A stretch of DNA of 64,000 nucleotides, taken from Planctomycetota bacterium. GTDB lineage: Bacteria; Planctomycetota; UBA1135; GCA-002686595. Shown here piece after piece: positions 11,491 through 20,372 of the stretch. The DNA is taken from NCBI GenBank assembly GCA_028278425.1, contig JANQEJ010000037.1, positions 1-64,000 of the forward strand, read 5' to 3'. Numbering within the stretch: the stretch's first letter is position 1; every line of letters starts with the position of its first letter. Made by a program: the position numbers and the translations under genes. The notes beneath the pieces were generated by a model, which saw only the letters and a program-made list of their open reading frames with translations, made no database searches and was not told where the DNA came from.

Positions 11491-11919
11491 GTGGGGGGCG
11501 TGCTTGCGATCGACCTCGGCGCGAAGAAGAGCGGTTTCGCCGTCGCGGATCCCGAACGCATCGTGACGCAGCCGCTCGACGTCGTGCGGGCGGCGGAGGA
11601 CTCCGCGGAGATCGTCGACGCGGTGGCGGGCCTCCTCGCCGAGCGGGACGTCAGCACGCTCCTCGTCGGCCTGCCGGTCCACCTCGACGGAAGCGACGGC
11701 GCGCGAGCCGCCGCCGCGCGGGCCTTCGCGGCACGCCTGGTCGAGCGCTTCCCCGGGGTCGAGGTCGTCACCTACGACGAGCGCCTGACGACGAAGGAGG
11801 CCGAGGCGCTCCTGCGCGACGCGGGCTTCACCGGCCGCGAGGCCAAGGAACGCCGCGACAGTTGGAGCGCGCTGGTCCTCCTGCGGGACTGGATCGAGTC
11901 GGGAGAGCCGCGGGGATGA
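11491..11919 (+). CDS. ruvX: RuvX/YqgF family pre-16S rRNA nuclease
   Basis: RNase H-like nuclease of the YqgF family, implicated in 16S rRNA 5' end maturation and formerly called a Holliday junction resolvase. The 142-residue product shows AIDLGAKKSGFAVAD with the first catalytic Asp, LVGLPVHLDGS, the conserved YDERLTTKEAEALLR, and the C-terminal AKERRDSWSALVLLRDW, where the active-site Asp is present. GTG 11491 is the annotated start; GTG 11500 is an equally possible start three codons later. The stop overlaps the sulfatase start (ATGA), so the two are coupled. Confidence 0.9.
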   Translation: MGGVLAIDLGAKKSGFAVADPERIVTQPLDVVRAAEDSAEIVDAVAGLLAERDVSTLLVGLPVHLDGSDGARAAAARAFAARLVERFPGVEVVTYDERLTTKEAEALLRDAGFTGREAKERRDSWSALVLLRDWIESGEPRG

Positions 11920-13304
11920 GGGCGGCGCTCGCGGTCGCCGTGCCGTTCCTGCTCAGCGCGTCCCCGTGGGCGCAGGCGGAGACGCCCGCCGAGCGCCCCA
12001 ACCTCGTCCTCTTCCTCGTCGACGACCTCGGCTGGACGGACGCGTCCTTTCGCGGGAGCGGTTTCTACGAGACGCCGAGCTTCGACGAGCTCGCGCGCGA
12101 CGGGATGGAGTTCACCGACGCGTACTCGAACGGCCCGAACTGCGCGCCGAGCCGCGCGTGCATCCTCTCCGGGCAGTGGACGCCGCGGCACGGCGTCTAC
12201 ACCGTCGGCTCCTCGAAGCGCGGCAAGAGCGCGAACCGCAAGCTGATCCCGGTGGAGAACACACAGGCCCTGGCCGAGCGCTTCGTGACGCTGGCCGAGG
12301 CCCTGGGCGAAGCCGGCTACGCGACGGCCTCGATCGGCAAGTGGCACCTGGGCCCCGATCCGCGCGCGCAGGGCTTCGACGTCAACGTCGCCGGCAACGA
12401 GACCGGCGCGCCGAAGGGCGGTTACTTCAGCCCGTACAAGAACCCCGAGCTCGCCGACGGGCCCGACGGCGAGTACCTCACCGACCGGCTGACCGACGAG
12501 GCGATCGCGTTCCTTCGCGCCGAGCGCGAGCGGCCCTTCTTCCTGTACCTGACCCACTACGCGGTACACACGCCGATCCAGGCGCCCGACGCGCTCGCGG
12601 CGAAGTACGGCGAGAAGCCGCCGGCCGGCGGGCACTCCAACGCGCGCTATGCCGCGATGATCGAGAGCGTCGACGCGAGCCTGGGACGCGTGCGCGCCGC
12701 GCTCGAGGAGCTCGGCCTGGCGGAGAACACGGTCGTGTGCCTCTTCTCCGACAACGGCGGCCACGGCAACGTCACGTCGATGACGCCGCTCCGGGGCGCG
12801 AAGGGCATGCTCTACGAGGGCGGGATCCGCGTGCCGATGGTCGTGTGCTGGCCCGGGCGAGCGCCGCCGGGCTCGCGAACGCCGGTGCCGGTCAGCGGGC
12901 TCGACTTCTATCCGACCTTTCTCGAGCTCGCCGGCGTGCCGCAACCCGACGGCACCGTGCTCGACGGCGCGAGCCTGGTCCCCCTCCTGGACGGATCCGG
13001 CGCGCTCGAGCGCAAGGCTCTCTACTGGCACTTTCCGGCCTACCTGCAGTCGACCGGCGCGTCGGAGGGACCCTGGCGCACGACGCCCGCGGGCGCGGTG
13101 CGCGCGGGCCGCTACAAGCTGATCGAGTTCTTCGAGGACGGGCGGCGCGAGCTCTACGACCTGCGGGACGACGTCGGCGAGACGACCGACCTCGCCGAGC
13201 GCATGCCGGACAAGGCGCGCGAGCTGGCCGAGCTGCTGGAGAGCTGGCGCGAGGAGGTCGGCGCGCCGGTGCCCGCGGAGCTCAACCCGGACTACCGCCC
13301 CTGA
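11916..13304 (+). CDS. Exported sulfatase
   Basis: A 462-residue type I sulfatase that would hydrolyse sulfate esters outside the cytoplasm. It starts with a signal peptide (about residues 1-21, ending AQA). It carries the calcium-site LVDDLGW, the formylglycine signature C76-A-P-S-R with the following ACILSGQWTPRHG, the GKWHLG block, and the later metal-site DNGGHG. Cys76 needs conversion to formylglycine by a maturase that is not seen nearby. The start ATG overlaps the ruvX stop. Sulfatases are very numerous in planctomycetes and usually act on sulfated polysaccharides; the exact substrate cannot be read from sequence. Confidence 0.93.
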   Translation: MRAALAVAVPFLLSASPWAQAETPAERPNLVLFLVDDLGWTDASFRGSGFYETPSFDELARDGMEFTDAYSNGPNCAPSRACILSGQWTPRHGVYTVGSSKRGKSANRKLIPVENTQALAERFVTLAEALGEAGYATASIGKWHLGPDPRAQGFDVNVAGNETGAPKGGYFSPYKNPELADGPDGEYLTDRLTDEAIAFLRAERERPFFLYLTHYAVHTPIQAPDALAAKYGEKPPAGGHSNARYAAMIESVDASLGRVRAALEELGLAENTVVCLFSDNGGHGNVTSMTPLRGAKGMLYEGGIRVPMVVCWPGRAPPGSRTPVPVSGLDFYPTFLELAGVPQPDGTVLDGASLVPLLDGSGALERKALYWHFPAYLQSTGASEGPWRTTPAGAVRAGRYKLIEFFEDGRRELYDLRDDVGETTDLAERMPDKARELAELLESWREEVGAPVPAELNPDYRP

Positions 13305-13341
13305 CCGCGCCGCCCGGTCCGTCGGGCGGTAACATCGCGGC

Positions 13342-14448
13342 ATGAAGACCTCCCGCGCTTCCACGTTCTTCGCCGTCGCGCTCGTCGCCGCCCTTCCGCT
13401 GGCCGCCGCGGGGCTCGCGCGCGACGAGGGGCAGGGCACGGCCCAGCCCGGATCGCACACCGGCCAGTTGAACGCGGGCCAGCACCTCCTCGGTCCGGCG
13501 TTCGACGCGAGCGCCATGCTCGGAAAGGTGGTGCTCGTCAAGATCGGCGGGTCGTGAGTGGGCTGCCGGGCGTTCACGCCCCCCGTGGTCGGTCTGGCCC
13601 GGGAGCTCGAAGGGGAGCCGTTCCACCTGGTCGCGAGCCACAACCAGGGCGGCGACGGCGAGCACGCGCTGGCGGAGATGTTCCGCAACGGGCTCGCGCC
13701 CTTCTCCCCCAACGTGTCGGTGACGAAGTCCGCGCGGCACCCCGGCGTGACCGGCACCGGCTACGTCCCCTACTACATGATCTTCGACCACCACGGCGAC
13801 CTGGTGCACCACCACCAGGGCGGGCCGTACCACGGGGGCGACGGGACGGAGGCGCTCGACCGCGTGCGCGCGCTCCTGAAGGAAGTGCCCGCGGTGTACT
13901 TGGGCAAGGAGCCGTTCGCCGAGCACGCGAAGCTCGCGAAGAAGATCGCGAGCGGAAAGAAGCTGCGCGCGCCGCTGGAGGAGCTCGCGGCCCTCGCGGC
14001 GGCCCACCCGGAAGACGCGGAGCTGCAGCGCCTCGTCGCCGGCGTCGAGCGCCACCGCGACCGGATCGCGGCGCACGTCGAGCGGCTGCTCGCCACGGAT
14101 CCGGCAAAGGCGAAGAAGGAGGCGACCGCCGCGGCCAAGGACTTCGCGGGCACGCCGTGGAGCGGTCCGCTCGACGAGCTCGCGACCTCGCTGGCGGACC
14201 GCGAGCTCGGCAAGCGCCGCGAGGCCGCCGCGAAGGAGATCGCGCAGATCATGAAGGCCTTCGGGAAGCTGGAGCCCGTGCGCGGGAACGCGGGCGAGGT
14301 GCGCAACCCGCTCGATCCCGAGTTCCGCCAGGCGAACGAGAAGGCGCTGAAGAAGCTCGTCGCGAAGCTCGAACGGCTTCGCGACGACGACGGGGAACTC
14401 GCCGCCGGCCGCCGCGCGGTGGAGCTCCTGGGGCTGTTGGCCGACTGA
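13342..14448 (+). CDS. Exported thioredoxin-like selenoprotein (UxxC), TGA at 13555-13557 read as Sec
   Basis: Read through one in-frame TGA, this is a 368-residue protein. It has a signal peptide (about 1-26), then a TlpA/thioredoxin-like domain: LGKVVLVKIGGS, Sec72-Val-Gly-Cys75, a helix ELEGEPFHLVASHN, and the strand GYVPYYMIFDHHGD with a likely cis-proline. A Lys/Ala/Glu-rich helical region follows to the end. The TGA sits exactly where the first Cys of a thioredoxin CxxC belongs, and the frame is the same before and after it. A GC-rich hairpin begins within 11 bases. Without recoding there would be a 71-residue stub and a headless domain. It follows the sulfatase by 37 bases. Redox role is inferred; a nonsense mutation or sequencing error is the alternative. 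Confidence 0.75.
13560..13584 (+). promoter_or_regulatory. Candidate bacterial SECIS hairpin of the thioredoxin-like gene
   Basis: Just after the TGA at 13555-13557 the coding sequence folds into GGGCG (13568-13572), loop TTCA (13573-13576) and CGCCC (13577-13581). A lower helix pairs GGG 13560-13562 with CCC 13582-13584 across a five-base bulge. The apical loop starts 16 bases after the TGA, at the near edge of the range known for bacterial SECIS elements. If the closing pairs open, the loop becomes GTTCAC with G first, as bacterial SECIS loops require. Confidence 0.5.
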
Positions 14449-14454
14449 GCGGCA

Positions 14455-15351
14455 TCAACCCGGAGCACCGCCGACGCGCTCTCCGAGCCAGTCGCGCACC
14501 GCTTCCATCGTCTTCCCCGCGTCGCGCTCGTGGAAGAGGTCGTGCCGCAGCCCCTCGAGGACGCGCAGCTCGACCGCGTCGCCGGCGAGCGACCGTGCGA
14601 CGTCCGGCGCGGCGATCGGGTCTTCGCTCCCCTGGAGGATCAGCGCCGGCGTCCGCAGCCCCCCGATTCCCGCGCGTACCTTCTCCGCCGCCTCGTCGGC
14701 CATCTCGGCGGCGCGCACGGTGACGACGTCGTGCACGAGCTCGTCGGCGGCGATCGCCTTCTGCGCGTCCGCGTCGGACGTGCGCGCGTCGGGCGCGTAC
14801 CCGATCGAGCCGGGCGACGTGGGGCCGACCTTGCGGAACATGCCGCGCAGCCCGCCCTTCTTCTCCGGCAGCGCGAACCGCGGCTCGACGAGGAGTCCGG
14901 CGAGCACCAGCGCTGCGACGCGGCCGGGCCGCTCGATCGCGTAGGCGAGCGCCTGCAAACCGCCGAGCCCCTGGCCGACGAGGACCTGCGGCTCGTTCGG
15001 GAGGCGATACGCCAGGTGGTCGAGGATCGCGTCGAGGTCCCGCGCGACCTCGTTCCAGCCCCACGAGTGTCCGCGCTCGCCCTCCGAGCGACCGTGCCCG
15101 CGCAGGTCCGGCAGCGCCACGGCCCAGCCGTCCGCGGCGAGCACGTGCGCGAGCTCCTCGTACCTGCCGCCGTGGTCGCCCGCGTCGTGCAGCACGGTGA
15201 CGCAGCCCCGCGGCTCGCCGTAGGAGGCGAGCTCGAGCACGTGCAGCAGGAACAAGCCGCCGGCGGTGTGCGACAGCCCCGCTCCCTCGGTTCCGTCGGG
15301 GTTGGACTCGCGCAGCTCGAGGTTCGTGACGTACGCCTGCGGCCGTGCCAT
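14455..15351 (-). CDS. Alpha/beta hydrolase (lysophospholipase-like) lacking the nucleophile serine
   Basis: A 298-residue alpha/beta hydrolase of the monoacylglycerol lipase/lysophospholipase type: LHDAGDHGGRYEELAHVLAA (oxyanion region), LPDLRGHGRSEGERG, and the late ILQGSEDPIAA (acid) and LEGLRHDLFHE (histidine). At the nucleophile elbow, where GHSMGG is usual, the sequence is VGQGLGG: the serine codon is GGG (Gly). Ordinary ester hydrolysis is therefore doubtful; it may be inactive, a binding protein or use another chemistry. The start ATG overlaps the stop of the upstream VWA gene by one base, so both are co-transcribed. No signal peptide is seen. Confidence 0.85.
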   Translation of the reverse strand: MARPQAYVTNLELRESNPDGTEGAGLSHTAGGLFLLHVLELASYGEPRGCVTVLHDAGDHGGRYEELAHVLAADGWAVALPDLRGHGRSEGERGHSWGWNEVARDLDAILDHLAYRLPNEPQVLVGQGLGGLQALAYAIERPGRVAALVLAGLLVEPRFALPEKKGGLRGMFRKVGPTSPGSIGYAPDARTSDADAQKAIAADELVHDVVTVRAAEMADEAAEKVRAGIGGLRTPALILQGSEDPIAAPDVARSLAGDAVELRVLEGLRHDLFHERDAGKTMEAVRDWLGERVGGAPG

Positions 15352-17339
15352 CACTTGGCGGCGTAGGCGCCGCCGTTCTGCTCGGCGAGGCTGCGGAGGA
15401 GATAGGCGTCCTGCGCGCCGGAGAGCCCGATGGTGTGGATCGTGATGCCGGCGGTGCGGTTGCGCTCGCGCACGTAGGAGAGGATCTCGTCCGACACCGT
15501 CGTGACGCCGACGGAAGCGCGGCCGTCGGACAGGAGATAGACCGTGTCGATCAAGGGCTCGCTCCACTCGCCGCCGTCGTCCGCCTCCTCCTCGACGCCG
15601 GCGAGGTCGAAGGCGTACTGCAGCGCGCCGAAGATGTTCGTTCCGCCGTTCGCGGTCAGGGCCTCGACGTAGCGCACGATCCCGCTCTTCGTCTCGGTGT
15701 CGATCGTCGCGAGCCCGTCCTCGCGCCAGCTCCAGACGTCGGTGGCGTACATGACGATGTTGACGAGCCCCCCGTCGCCGATGCCGCCGAGCGCCTTGAT
15801 CATCTCGCGCTTCGCCACCTCTAGCCGCGAGTCCTCCCCCTCCTGTGGCCAGTCGGGATCGCGGTTCGGGTCGTCGGTGGGATTGTCGCGCGGCACCATC
15901 GAGAAGTTCATCGAGCGCGACACGTCGAGCACGAAGAGCACCCGCTGGCTCTTGGTCTTGATGCCGAAGAAGGTGACGCCGATCGCCTCTTCGGCGGAGA
16001 GGCTGCCCTTGGGCTCCGGCTCCTCCTCGGGAACCTCGAAGGTCTCCGCGTTGTCCTTCCACCAGCGGCGCCACGTCGCGGCGTTCGCGCCGAAACGCTC
16101 GCCGGTCAGCGACTCGAGGGCGCGGCGGACGTCGGTGACGACGCGGCCCTCGTCCGCCTCCAGGCGCTCGATCAGGACCGGGATCGCCGCCTTCGAGCGC
16201 AGCGTCGCCAGCGCCGTCGCCGCGCGGCTGCGGACGTGCCAGCTCTCGTCGGCGAGGTAAGTGGAGAGCAGCGGGCCGACGGCCTCGGCGTCGCGCAGGC
16301 GGGCCAGCGCATCGATCAGCTCCGCGCGCGCGAGCGGCTCGTCCTCCTCGGCCAGCATCTCGCGGAGCTTCGCGCGGACCGCGTCGCTGTCCGCCGCGGC
16401 GAGGAGGTCGAGCGTGAGCAGGCGCAGCTTGCCCTTGCTCGATCCCTGGAGCTTGACGAGGCTCTTCAGCGACTTCGCGAGGTCCTTCTCCTCCGCGCGC
16501 GCGAGCGAACGCCCGCCCGCTTCCGAGGCGGCGGACACGAGGAACGCGAGCTTGTGCAGCTCGCTTCGGAGCGCGGCCGGCTCGGCCTTGACGGCCTCGT
16601 ATTGCTGCTGGGAGGCCCGGGAGGCGCGGCCCTCGTTCTGGTCCTGCTCCCGCTGGTAGCGCTCCTCGAACTTGCGGACCTTCGCCTCCAGTTTGGGCAG
16701 CTCCTTCTTCTTGCCCATCCGCTCGCGGTGTACCGCGGCCATCAGCTTGTGCAGGCGCAGCGCCGTGCCCTTGCCGCCGATCCGGCCGAGCATCTCGACC
16801 GCGGCGATGCGCACGCCGTGCTCGGGATGCTCCTCCGCCTCCTCCCAGAGCGTGTTGGCGGCCTTCTTCGTCGTGCTGGCGCTGAAGCGGGCGAAGAGCC
16901 GCTCGGTGGCGTCGCCGAGGTCGTCGCAGCGCGCCTGCGCGGCCCGGCGCTTCGTCCCGAGCTCGTTGATCTCCTGGCCCAGCGCTCCGGTCTCGCTCCG
17001 GAGCCGCGCCACGACGTCGCCGAGCGAGGGATCCCGCTCGGCGCGCACCTCCATCACGGAGAGCATGTCGCGCTTCCGCTCGAGCGTGAACGTCTTCTGC
17101 ACGATGGCGTCGCGACTGGCGCGCAGCTCCTGGGACGCGGTGGCGTAGTGGGCCTGCACGATCGCGACGGCGCCGGGTTGCTCGAGCGCCACCACGGCGT
17201 CCAGGGCTTTCTGCTGGGCCTGGCGCGTGCCGCTCGCGTAGGCCGCGCGGAGCTCGGCCGCCGCGGCGTCCAGCTTTTTGTCCGCCAGCGCCCCGGAACC
17301 GGCGAGAACGACGAGAAGAGGGGCCAGGACCGGGATCAT
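15351..17339 (-). CDS. Exported HEAT-repeat and von Willebrand factor A domain protein
   Basis: A 662-residue protein with a signal peptide (about 1-19), a coiled-coil-rich region (about 60-260), HEAT-like repeats (for example SWHVRSRAATALATLRSKAAIPVL), a short spacer with ATWRRWWKDNAETF, and a C-terminal VWA domain. The MIDAS motif DVSRS (VLFVLDVSRSMNFS), the downstream Thr of NGGTNIFGAL and the Asp of LLSDGRAS are all present, so metal-dependent ligand binding is plausible. This HEAT+VWA build is common in planctomycetes; the partner is unknown. It reads away from the RNase P RNA gene and is coupled to the hydrolase gene downstream. Confidence 0.87.
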   Translation of the reverse strand: MIPVLAPLLVVLAGSGALADKKLDAAAAELRAAYASGTRQAQQKALDAVVALEQPGAVAIVQAHYATASQELRASRDAIVQKTFTLERKRDMLSVMEVRAERDPSLGDVVARLRSETGALGQEINELGTKRRAAQARCDDLGDATERLFARFSASTTKKAANTLWEEAEEHPEHGVRIAAVEMLGRIGGKGTALRLHKLMAAVHRERMGKKKELPKLEAKVRKFEERYQREQDQNEGRASRASQQQYEAVKAEPAALRSELHKLAFLVSAASEAGGRSLARAEEKDLAKSLKSLVKLQGSSKGKLRLLTLDLLAAADSDAVRAKLREMLAEEDEPLARAELIDALARLRDAEAVGPLLSTYLADESWHVRSRAATALATLRSKAAIPVLIERLEADEGRVVTDVRRALESLTGERFGANAATWRRWWKDNAETFEVPEEEPEPKGSLSAEEAIGVTFFGIKTKSQRVLFVLDVSRSMNFSMVPRDNPTDDPNRDPDWPQEGEDSRLEVAKREMIKALGGIGDGGLVNIVMYATDVWSWREDGLATIDTETKSGIVRYVEALTANGGTNIFGALQYAFDLAGVEEEADDGGEWSEPLIDTVYLLSDGRASVGVTTVSDEILSYVRERNRTAGITIHTIGLSGAQDAYLLRSLAEQNGGAYAAK

Positions 17340-17384
17340 GGGCGACCATGGTACCGGACCGCCCCTCTGGGCTATGCTGCTGGC

Positions 17385-17760
<376 letters not shown>

Positions 17761-17852
17761 CAGCCCGGATCCTGACCCTGGGAATCCGTCCGCCCGCGTG
17801 TGGATGGCACCCCAAGATCTTGTGGGTTACTTGACTGTGATCCCACCGGATC

Positions 17853-17882
17853 TTGACAGAATGACGGCTTCGGAGAGAATCT
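17853..17882 (+). promoter_or_regulatory. Possible promoter ahead of the Nudix gene
   Basis: A perfect TTGACA (17853-17858) is followed after 18 bases by GAATCT (17877-17882), a poor -10. It lies in the 194-base gap between rnpB and the Nudix gene that starts at 17955. Only the -35 is convincing. Confidence 0.3.
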
Positions 17883-17954
17883 TGGGCTCGATTTTCGGGC
17901 CCTAGGGCCTATCCGGCCCTCGCGAGGGGGGTCCATCACCCCAGTTCCAATCTT

Positions 17955-18611
17955 ATGGAGTTCGTCTTCGTCGTGCCCCGGGAGCGGGTCTTCCCGGAAT
18001 GCTTTCCCCAGGGCTTCACGCCCTTCGGGGAGGCCTTCCGTCGGGAGGCCTTCGAGGAGGCCGTGCTCGCGCACGGCTTCTTCGTCGAGCGGGACCACGC
18101 GGAGCGGACCCCCTCCCTCAAGCAGATCATCCCCTACACCGTCGTGCGGCGGGCAGAGGACGTTCTGCTCATGCGCCGCCTGTCCACGGGCGGCGAAGGA
18201 AGGTTGCACGGAAAGCGCTCGATCGGTGTCGGCGGACACATCAACCCGGAAGACGTGGGCCCCAACGCGGGAAGCCCGGGGGATTCCGTCCCGAGGAATC
18301 CCATCGAGGCCGGAACCTGGCGGGAGATCTCCGAAGAGATCGTTCTCGAAGGCAGGACGGAGCTCACGTCGCTCGGCTTGATCAACGACGACTCCAATCC
18401 GGTCGGAGCGGTTCACCTCGGACTTGCCCAGATTCTGACGGTCGATGGTACCGTGAGCATCCGGGAGGAAGACGTGCTCGAGGGCGACCTGACGCCCCCG
18501 ACGAAGATTGCAGCCCTGCTCGCCGAGGGAGCGGACTTCGAAACGTGGTCCTCCATTCTCATCGAAAGCCTCGGTGAGCTCTTCCCCAACACCCTTCCCG
18601 CGTATTCCTAA
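17955..18611 (+). CDS. Nudix-like predicted phosphoesterase
   Basis: A 218-residue protein resembling the predicted MutT-like phosphoesterases of the COG4112 type. After an N-terminal region (EFVFVVPRERVFPE) it has LKQIIPYTVVRRAEDVLLMRR, the glycine-rich GVGGHINPED, and a Nudix-like helix GTWREISEEI in which the REIxEE residues are kept but the spacing from the Gly is stretched by an insertion. The substrate is unknown. It starts at ATG 17955 without a clear ribosome site, 23 bases before the next small gene, so the two are probably co-transcribed. Confidence 0.75.
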   Translation: MEFVFVVPRERVFPECFPQGFTPFGEAFRREAFEEAVLAHGFFVERDHAERTPSLKQIIPYTVVRRAEDVLLMRRLSTGGEGRLHGKRSIGVGGHINPEDVGPNAGSPGDSVPRNPIEAGTWREISEEIVLEGRTELTSLGLINDDSNPVGAVHLGLAQILTVDGTVSIREEDVLEGDLTPPTKIAALLAEGADFETWSSILIESLGELFPNTLPAYS

Positions 18612-18634
18612 TCCCCGAAGGGAAACGGATCCAA

Positions 18635-18862
18635 ATGACGAGCAGCACGAAGAAGAGGGGCGCGGCCGACCCCGAGCGGATCTACGATCTGCTGCTGGGC
18701 GCCCGAACGGCTGACCAGTGCACCGTGCACTTCAAAGACGGCAGGGTCTTTACCGGTGCGCTCGTGTTCAACCAGTTCAAGGGGACCGGCCGTCTCATCA
18801 ACGTCGACGAGGAGCTCTCCATCGATTTCCAAGTCGACGACGTCCGCGACCTGAAATTCTAG
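18635..18862 (+). CDS. Small conserved-looking protein, possibly Sm/SH3-like barrel
   Basis: A 75-residue acidic protein. After a basic start (TSSTKKRG) there is a helix (DPERIYDLLLGA) and then five short strands: QCTVHFKDGRVFTGALVFN, GTGRLINVDEELSIDF and VDDVRDLKF. The helix plus (V/L)xxKDGRxFxGxLxxFN pattern recalls Hfq/Sm-like and SH3-type small beta-barrels, but no full Sm signature is present. A strong terminator follows, so this gene ends a transcription unit with the Nudix gene. Function not recognised. Confidence 0.6.
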   Translation: MTSSTKKRGAADPERIYDLLLGARTADQCTVHFKDGRVFTGALVFNQFKGTGRLINVDEELSIDFQVDDVRDLKF

Positions 18863-18891
18863 GCCTCCCGGCCCGCAACAGGGCGCACACC

Positions 18892-18925
18892 GACGCCCCG
18901 CCCGGCGACAGCTTGGCGGGGCGTC
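18892..18925 (+). terminator. Strong terminator hairpin after the small barrel-like gene
   Basis: A perfect 11-base-pair stem, GACGCCCCGCC (18892-18902) with GGCGGGGCGTC (18915-18925), closes a 12-base loop and is followed by TTGC. The T-run is short but the stem is very stable. The next start codon (18930) lies immediately after it. Confidence 0.65.
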
Positions 18926-18929
18926 TTGC

Positions 18930-19556
18930 ATGGAGGGCGAAGCGGCGGGAAGCTCGAGGGTCGCGGTGGTGCTCCTCTTCGCAAAGGGCCTGACACGCCG
19001 CCCGTGGTTCGAGAATCGCGATCTCGTCCTCGAGGCGGGCGAGCTCGTCGTGCTCACCGGCCCGACCGGATCGGGCAAGACGCTCTTCCTGCGCGCGCTC
19101 GCCGACCTCGATCCCCGCGACGCCGGAGCGCTGACGCTCGACGGGGAAGACTGCGAGGCGATGCCCGCGTCGCGCTGGCGGCGCAACGTGCTGTACGTAC
19201 ACCCTTCCCCTCCGCGCTTCCCCGGCACCGTGCGGGAGAACCTCGCCCGCACGGCGGCGCTCGCGGCGCACGGGGACGTGGCGGCCGCCGACGCTCGCGG
19301 TCTGAATCCGGCGGCGGACGCGGCCACTCTCTCCACCGGCGAGACGCAGATCCTGGCGCTCCACCGCGCCCTCGCCGCGGGCCCGCGGGTGCTCTTGCTC
19401 GACGAGACGCTGAGCGGCCTCGACCCCGCGGCGCGCGCCGCCGCGGAAGGCGACCTCCGCGAATGGGTCGCGGGCGGTCCGCGCGCCGTTCTCCTGGTCT
19501 CCCACGACGAGGCACAGGCGGAGCGACTCGGCGCCCGTCGGGAGACGTTTCCGTGA
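18930..19556 (+). CDS. ABC transporter ATPase, FetA/YbbL-like
   Basis: A 208-residue ATP-binding subunit. It has Walker A GPTGSGKT, the Q-loop region replaced by NVLYVHPSPPRFPGTVREN, a signature LSTGETQ that departs from LSGGQ, Walker B VLLLDETLSGLD and the switch VSHDE. The gene overlaps the next one, a UPF0014 membrane protein, by a single base (TGATG). This pair matches FetAB, an exporter linked to iron homeostasis and oxidative stress in E. coli. Start ATG 18930 lies directly behind a terminator stem; GTG 18966 is a possible later start. The transported substrate is inferred from family only. Confidence 0.8.
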   Translation: MEGEAAGSSRVAVVLLFAKGLTRRPWFENRDLVLEAGELVVLTGPTGSGKTLFLRALADLDPRDAGALTLDGEDCEAMPASRWRRNVLYVHPSPPRFPGTVRENLARTAALAAHGDVAAADARGLNPAADAATLSTGETQILALHRALAAGPRVLLLDETLSGLDPAARAAAEGDLREWVAGGPRAVLLVSHDEAQAERLGARRETFP

Positions 19557-20353
19557 TGGCGCTCATCGACCTGGGCCCGCGGGAGCTCCTGTTGGCCGCG
19601 CTGCTCGTCCTCGCCAACGCCGGCGCCAGCCTCGCGCTCCAGCTCGGGCTCGCGCGCCGCCTCCTCCTCGCGGCGGTGCGGGCCACGCTCCAGCTCGCGC
19701 TCCTCGGCTTAGTCCTGCAGGTCGTGTTCGACCTGGACCGCGCGGAGCTGGTGCTCGCCGTCATGGTCCTCATGACGTTCCTCGCCGCCTTCGAGGCCGT
19801 CCGCCGCTCCCGCCACCGGGTCCCCGGGCTTCTGCGCGCGTCGATCGCCGTCACGCTGACGAGCGCGATGGCGGTGACGCTCTACGCGACGGCGGTCGTC
19901 CTGCGCGTCGAGCCGTGGTACGCGCCTCAGTACCTGATCCCGATCCTCGGCATGGTGCTCGGAAACTGCCTGAACGGAATCTCGCTCGGTCTCGAGACCG
20001 TCCTCACCGGCTTCCGCCAGGAGCGCGACCAGGTCGAGTGCCTGCTCGCCCACGGCGCCACGCGTGCGGAGGCGTCGCGCGACGTCGTGCGCCGCGCCGT
20101 GCGCACCGGCCTCATCCCGGTGGTCAACATGATGGTGGCGGCGGGCGCAATCTCGATCCCCGGCATGATGACCGGACAGATCCTGGCCGGAGAGTCGCCG
20201 TTCTCCGCGGCGCGGTACCAGCTCTTCATCCTGCTCGCCATCGCGGGCGGGACCGCCCTCGGCACCGTCGGGATCGTCTTCGCGAGCAGGCGGCTCGTGT
20301 TCGACGAGCGCGACCGCTTGCGCGTGGAGCGCATCCGCCCGCTCGCGGAGTGA
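19556..20353 (+). CDS. UPF0014 family membrane protein, FetB/YbbM-like
   Basis: A 265-residue polytopic membrane protein with six or seven hydrophobic helices. Family landmarks are RATLQLALLGLVLQ, LIPILGMVLGNCLNGISLGLE, the cytoplasmic ERDQVECLLAHGATRAEA, and the glycine-rich GAISIPGMMTGQILAGESP. It would form the membrane channel for the ATPase encoded just upstream. GTG 19553 is an alternative start three bases before the chosen ATG. The stop is followed 19 bases later by the CRTAC1-like gene. Confidence 0.88.
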   Translation: MALIDLGPRELLLAALLVLANAGASLALQLGLARRLLLAAVRATLQLALLGLVLQVVFDLDRAELVLAVMVLMTFLAAFEAVRRSRHRVPGLLRASIAVTLTSAMAVTLYATAVVLRVEPWYAPQYLIPILGMVLGNCLNGISLGLETVLTGFRQERDQVECLLAHGATRAEASRDVVRRAVRTGLIPVVNMMVAAGAISIPGMMTGQILAGESPFSAARYQLFILLAIAGGTALGTVGIVFASRRLVFDERDRLRVERIRPLAE

Positions 20354-20372
20354 GGCTGCTACCATCCCGGCG

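Noticed and set aside
11481-11915. In-frame extension of the sulfatase upstream of its signal peptide
   Set aside because: It is antisense-like Arg-rich sequence in the frame shadowing ruvX; the ATG at 11916 starts a proper signal peptide.
13342-13557. A separate 71-residue exported peptide gene ending at TGA
   Set aside because: It ends in the middle of a thioredoxin-type strand just before the CxxC position, and the same frame continues as the rest of the fold, so it is one gene.
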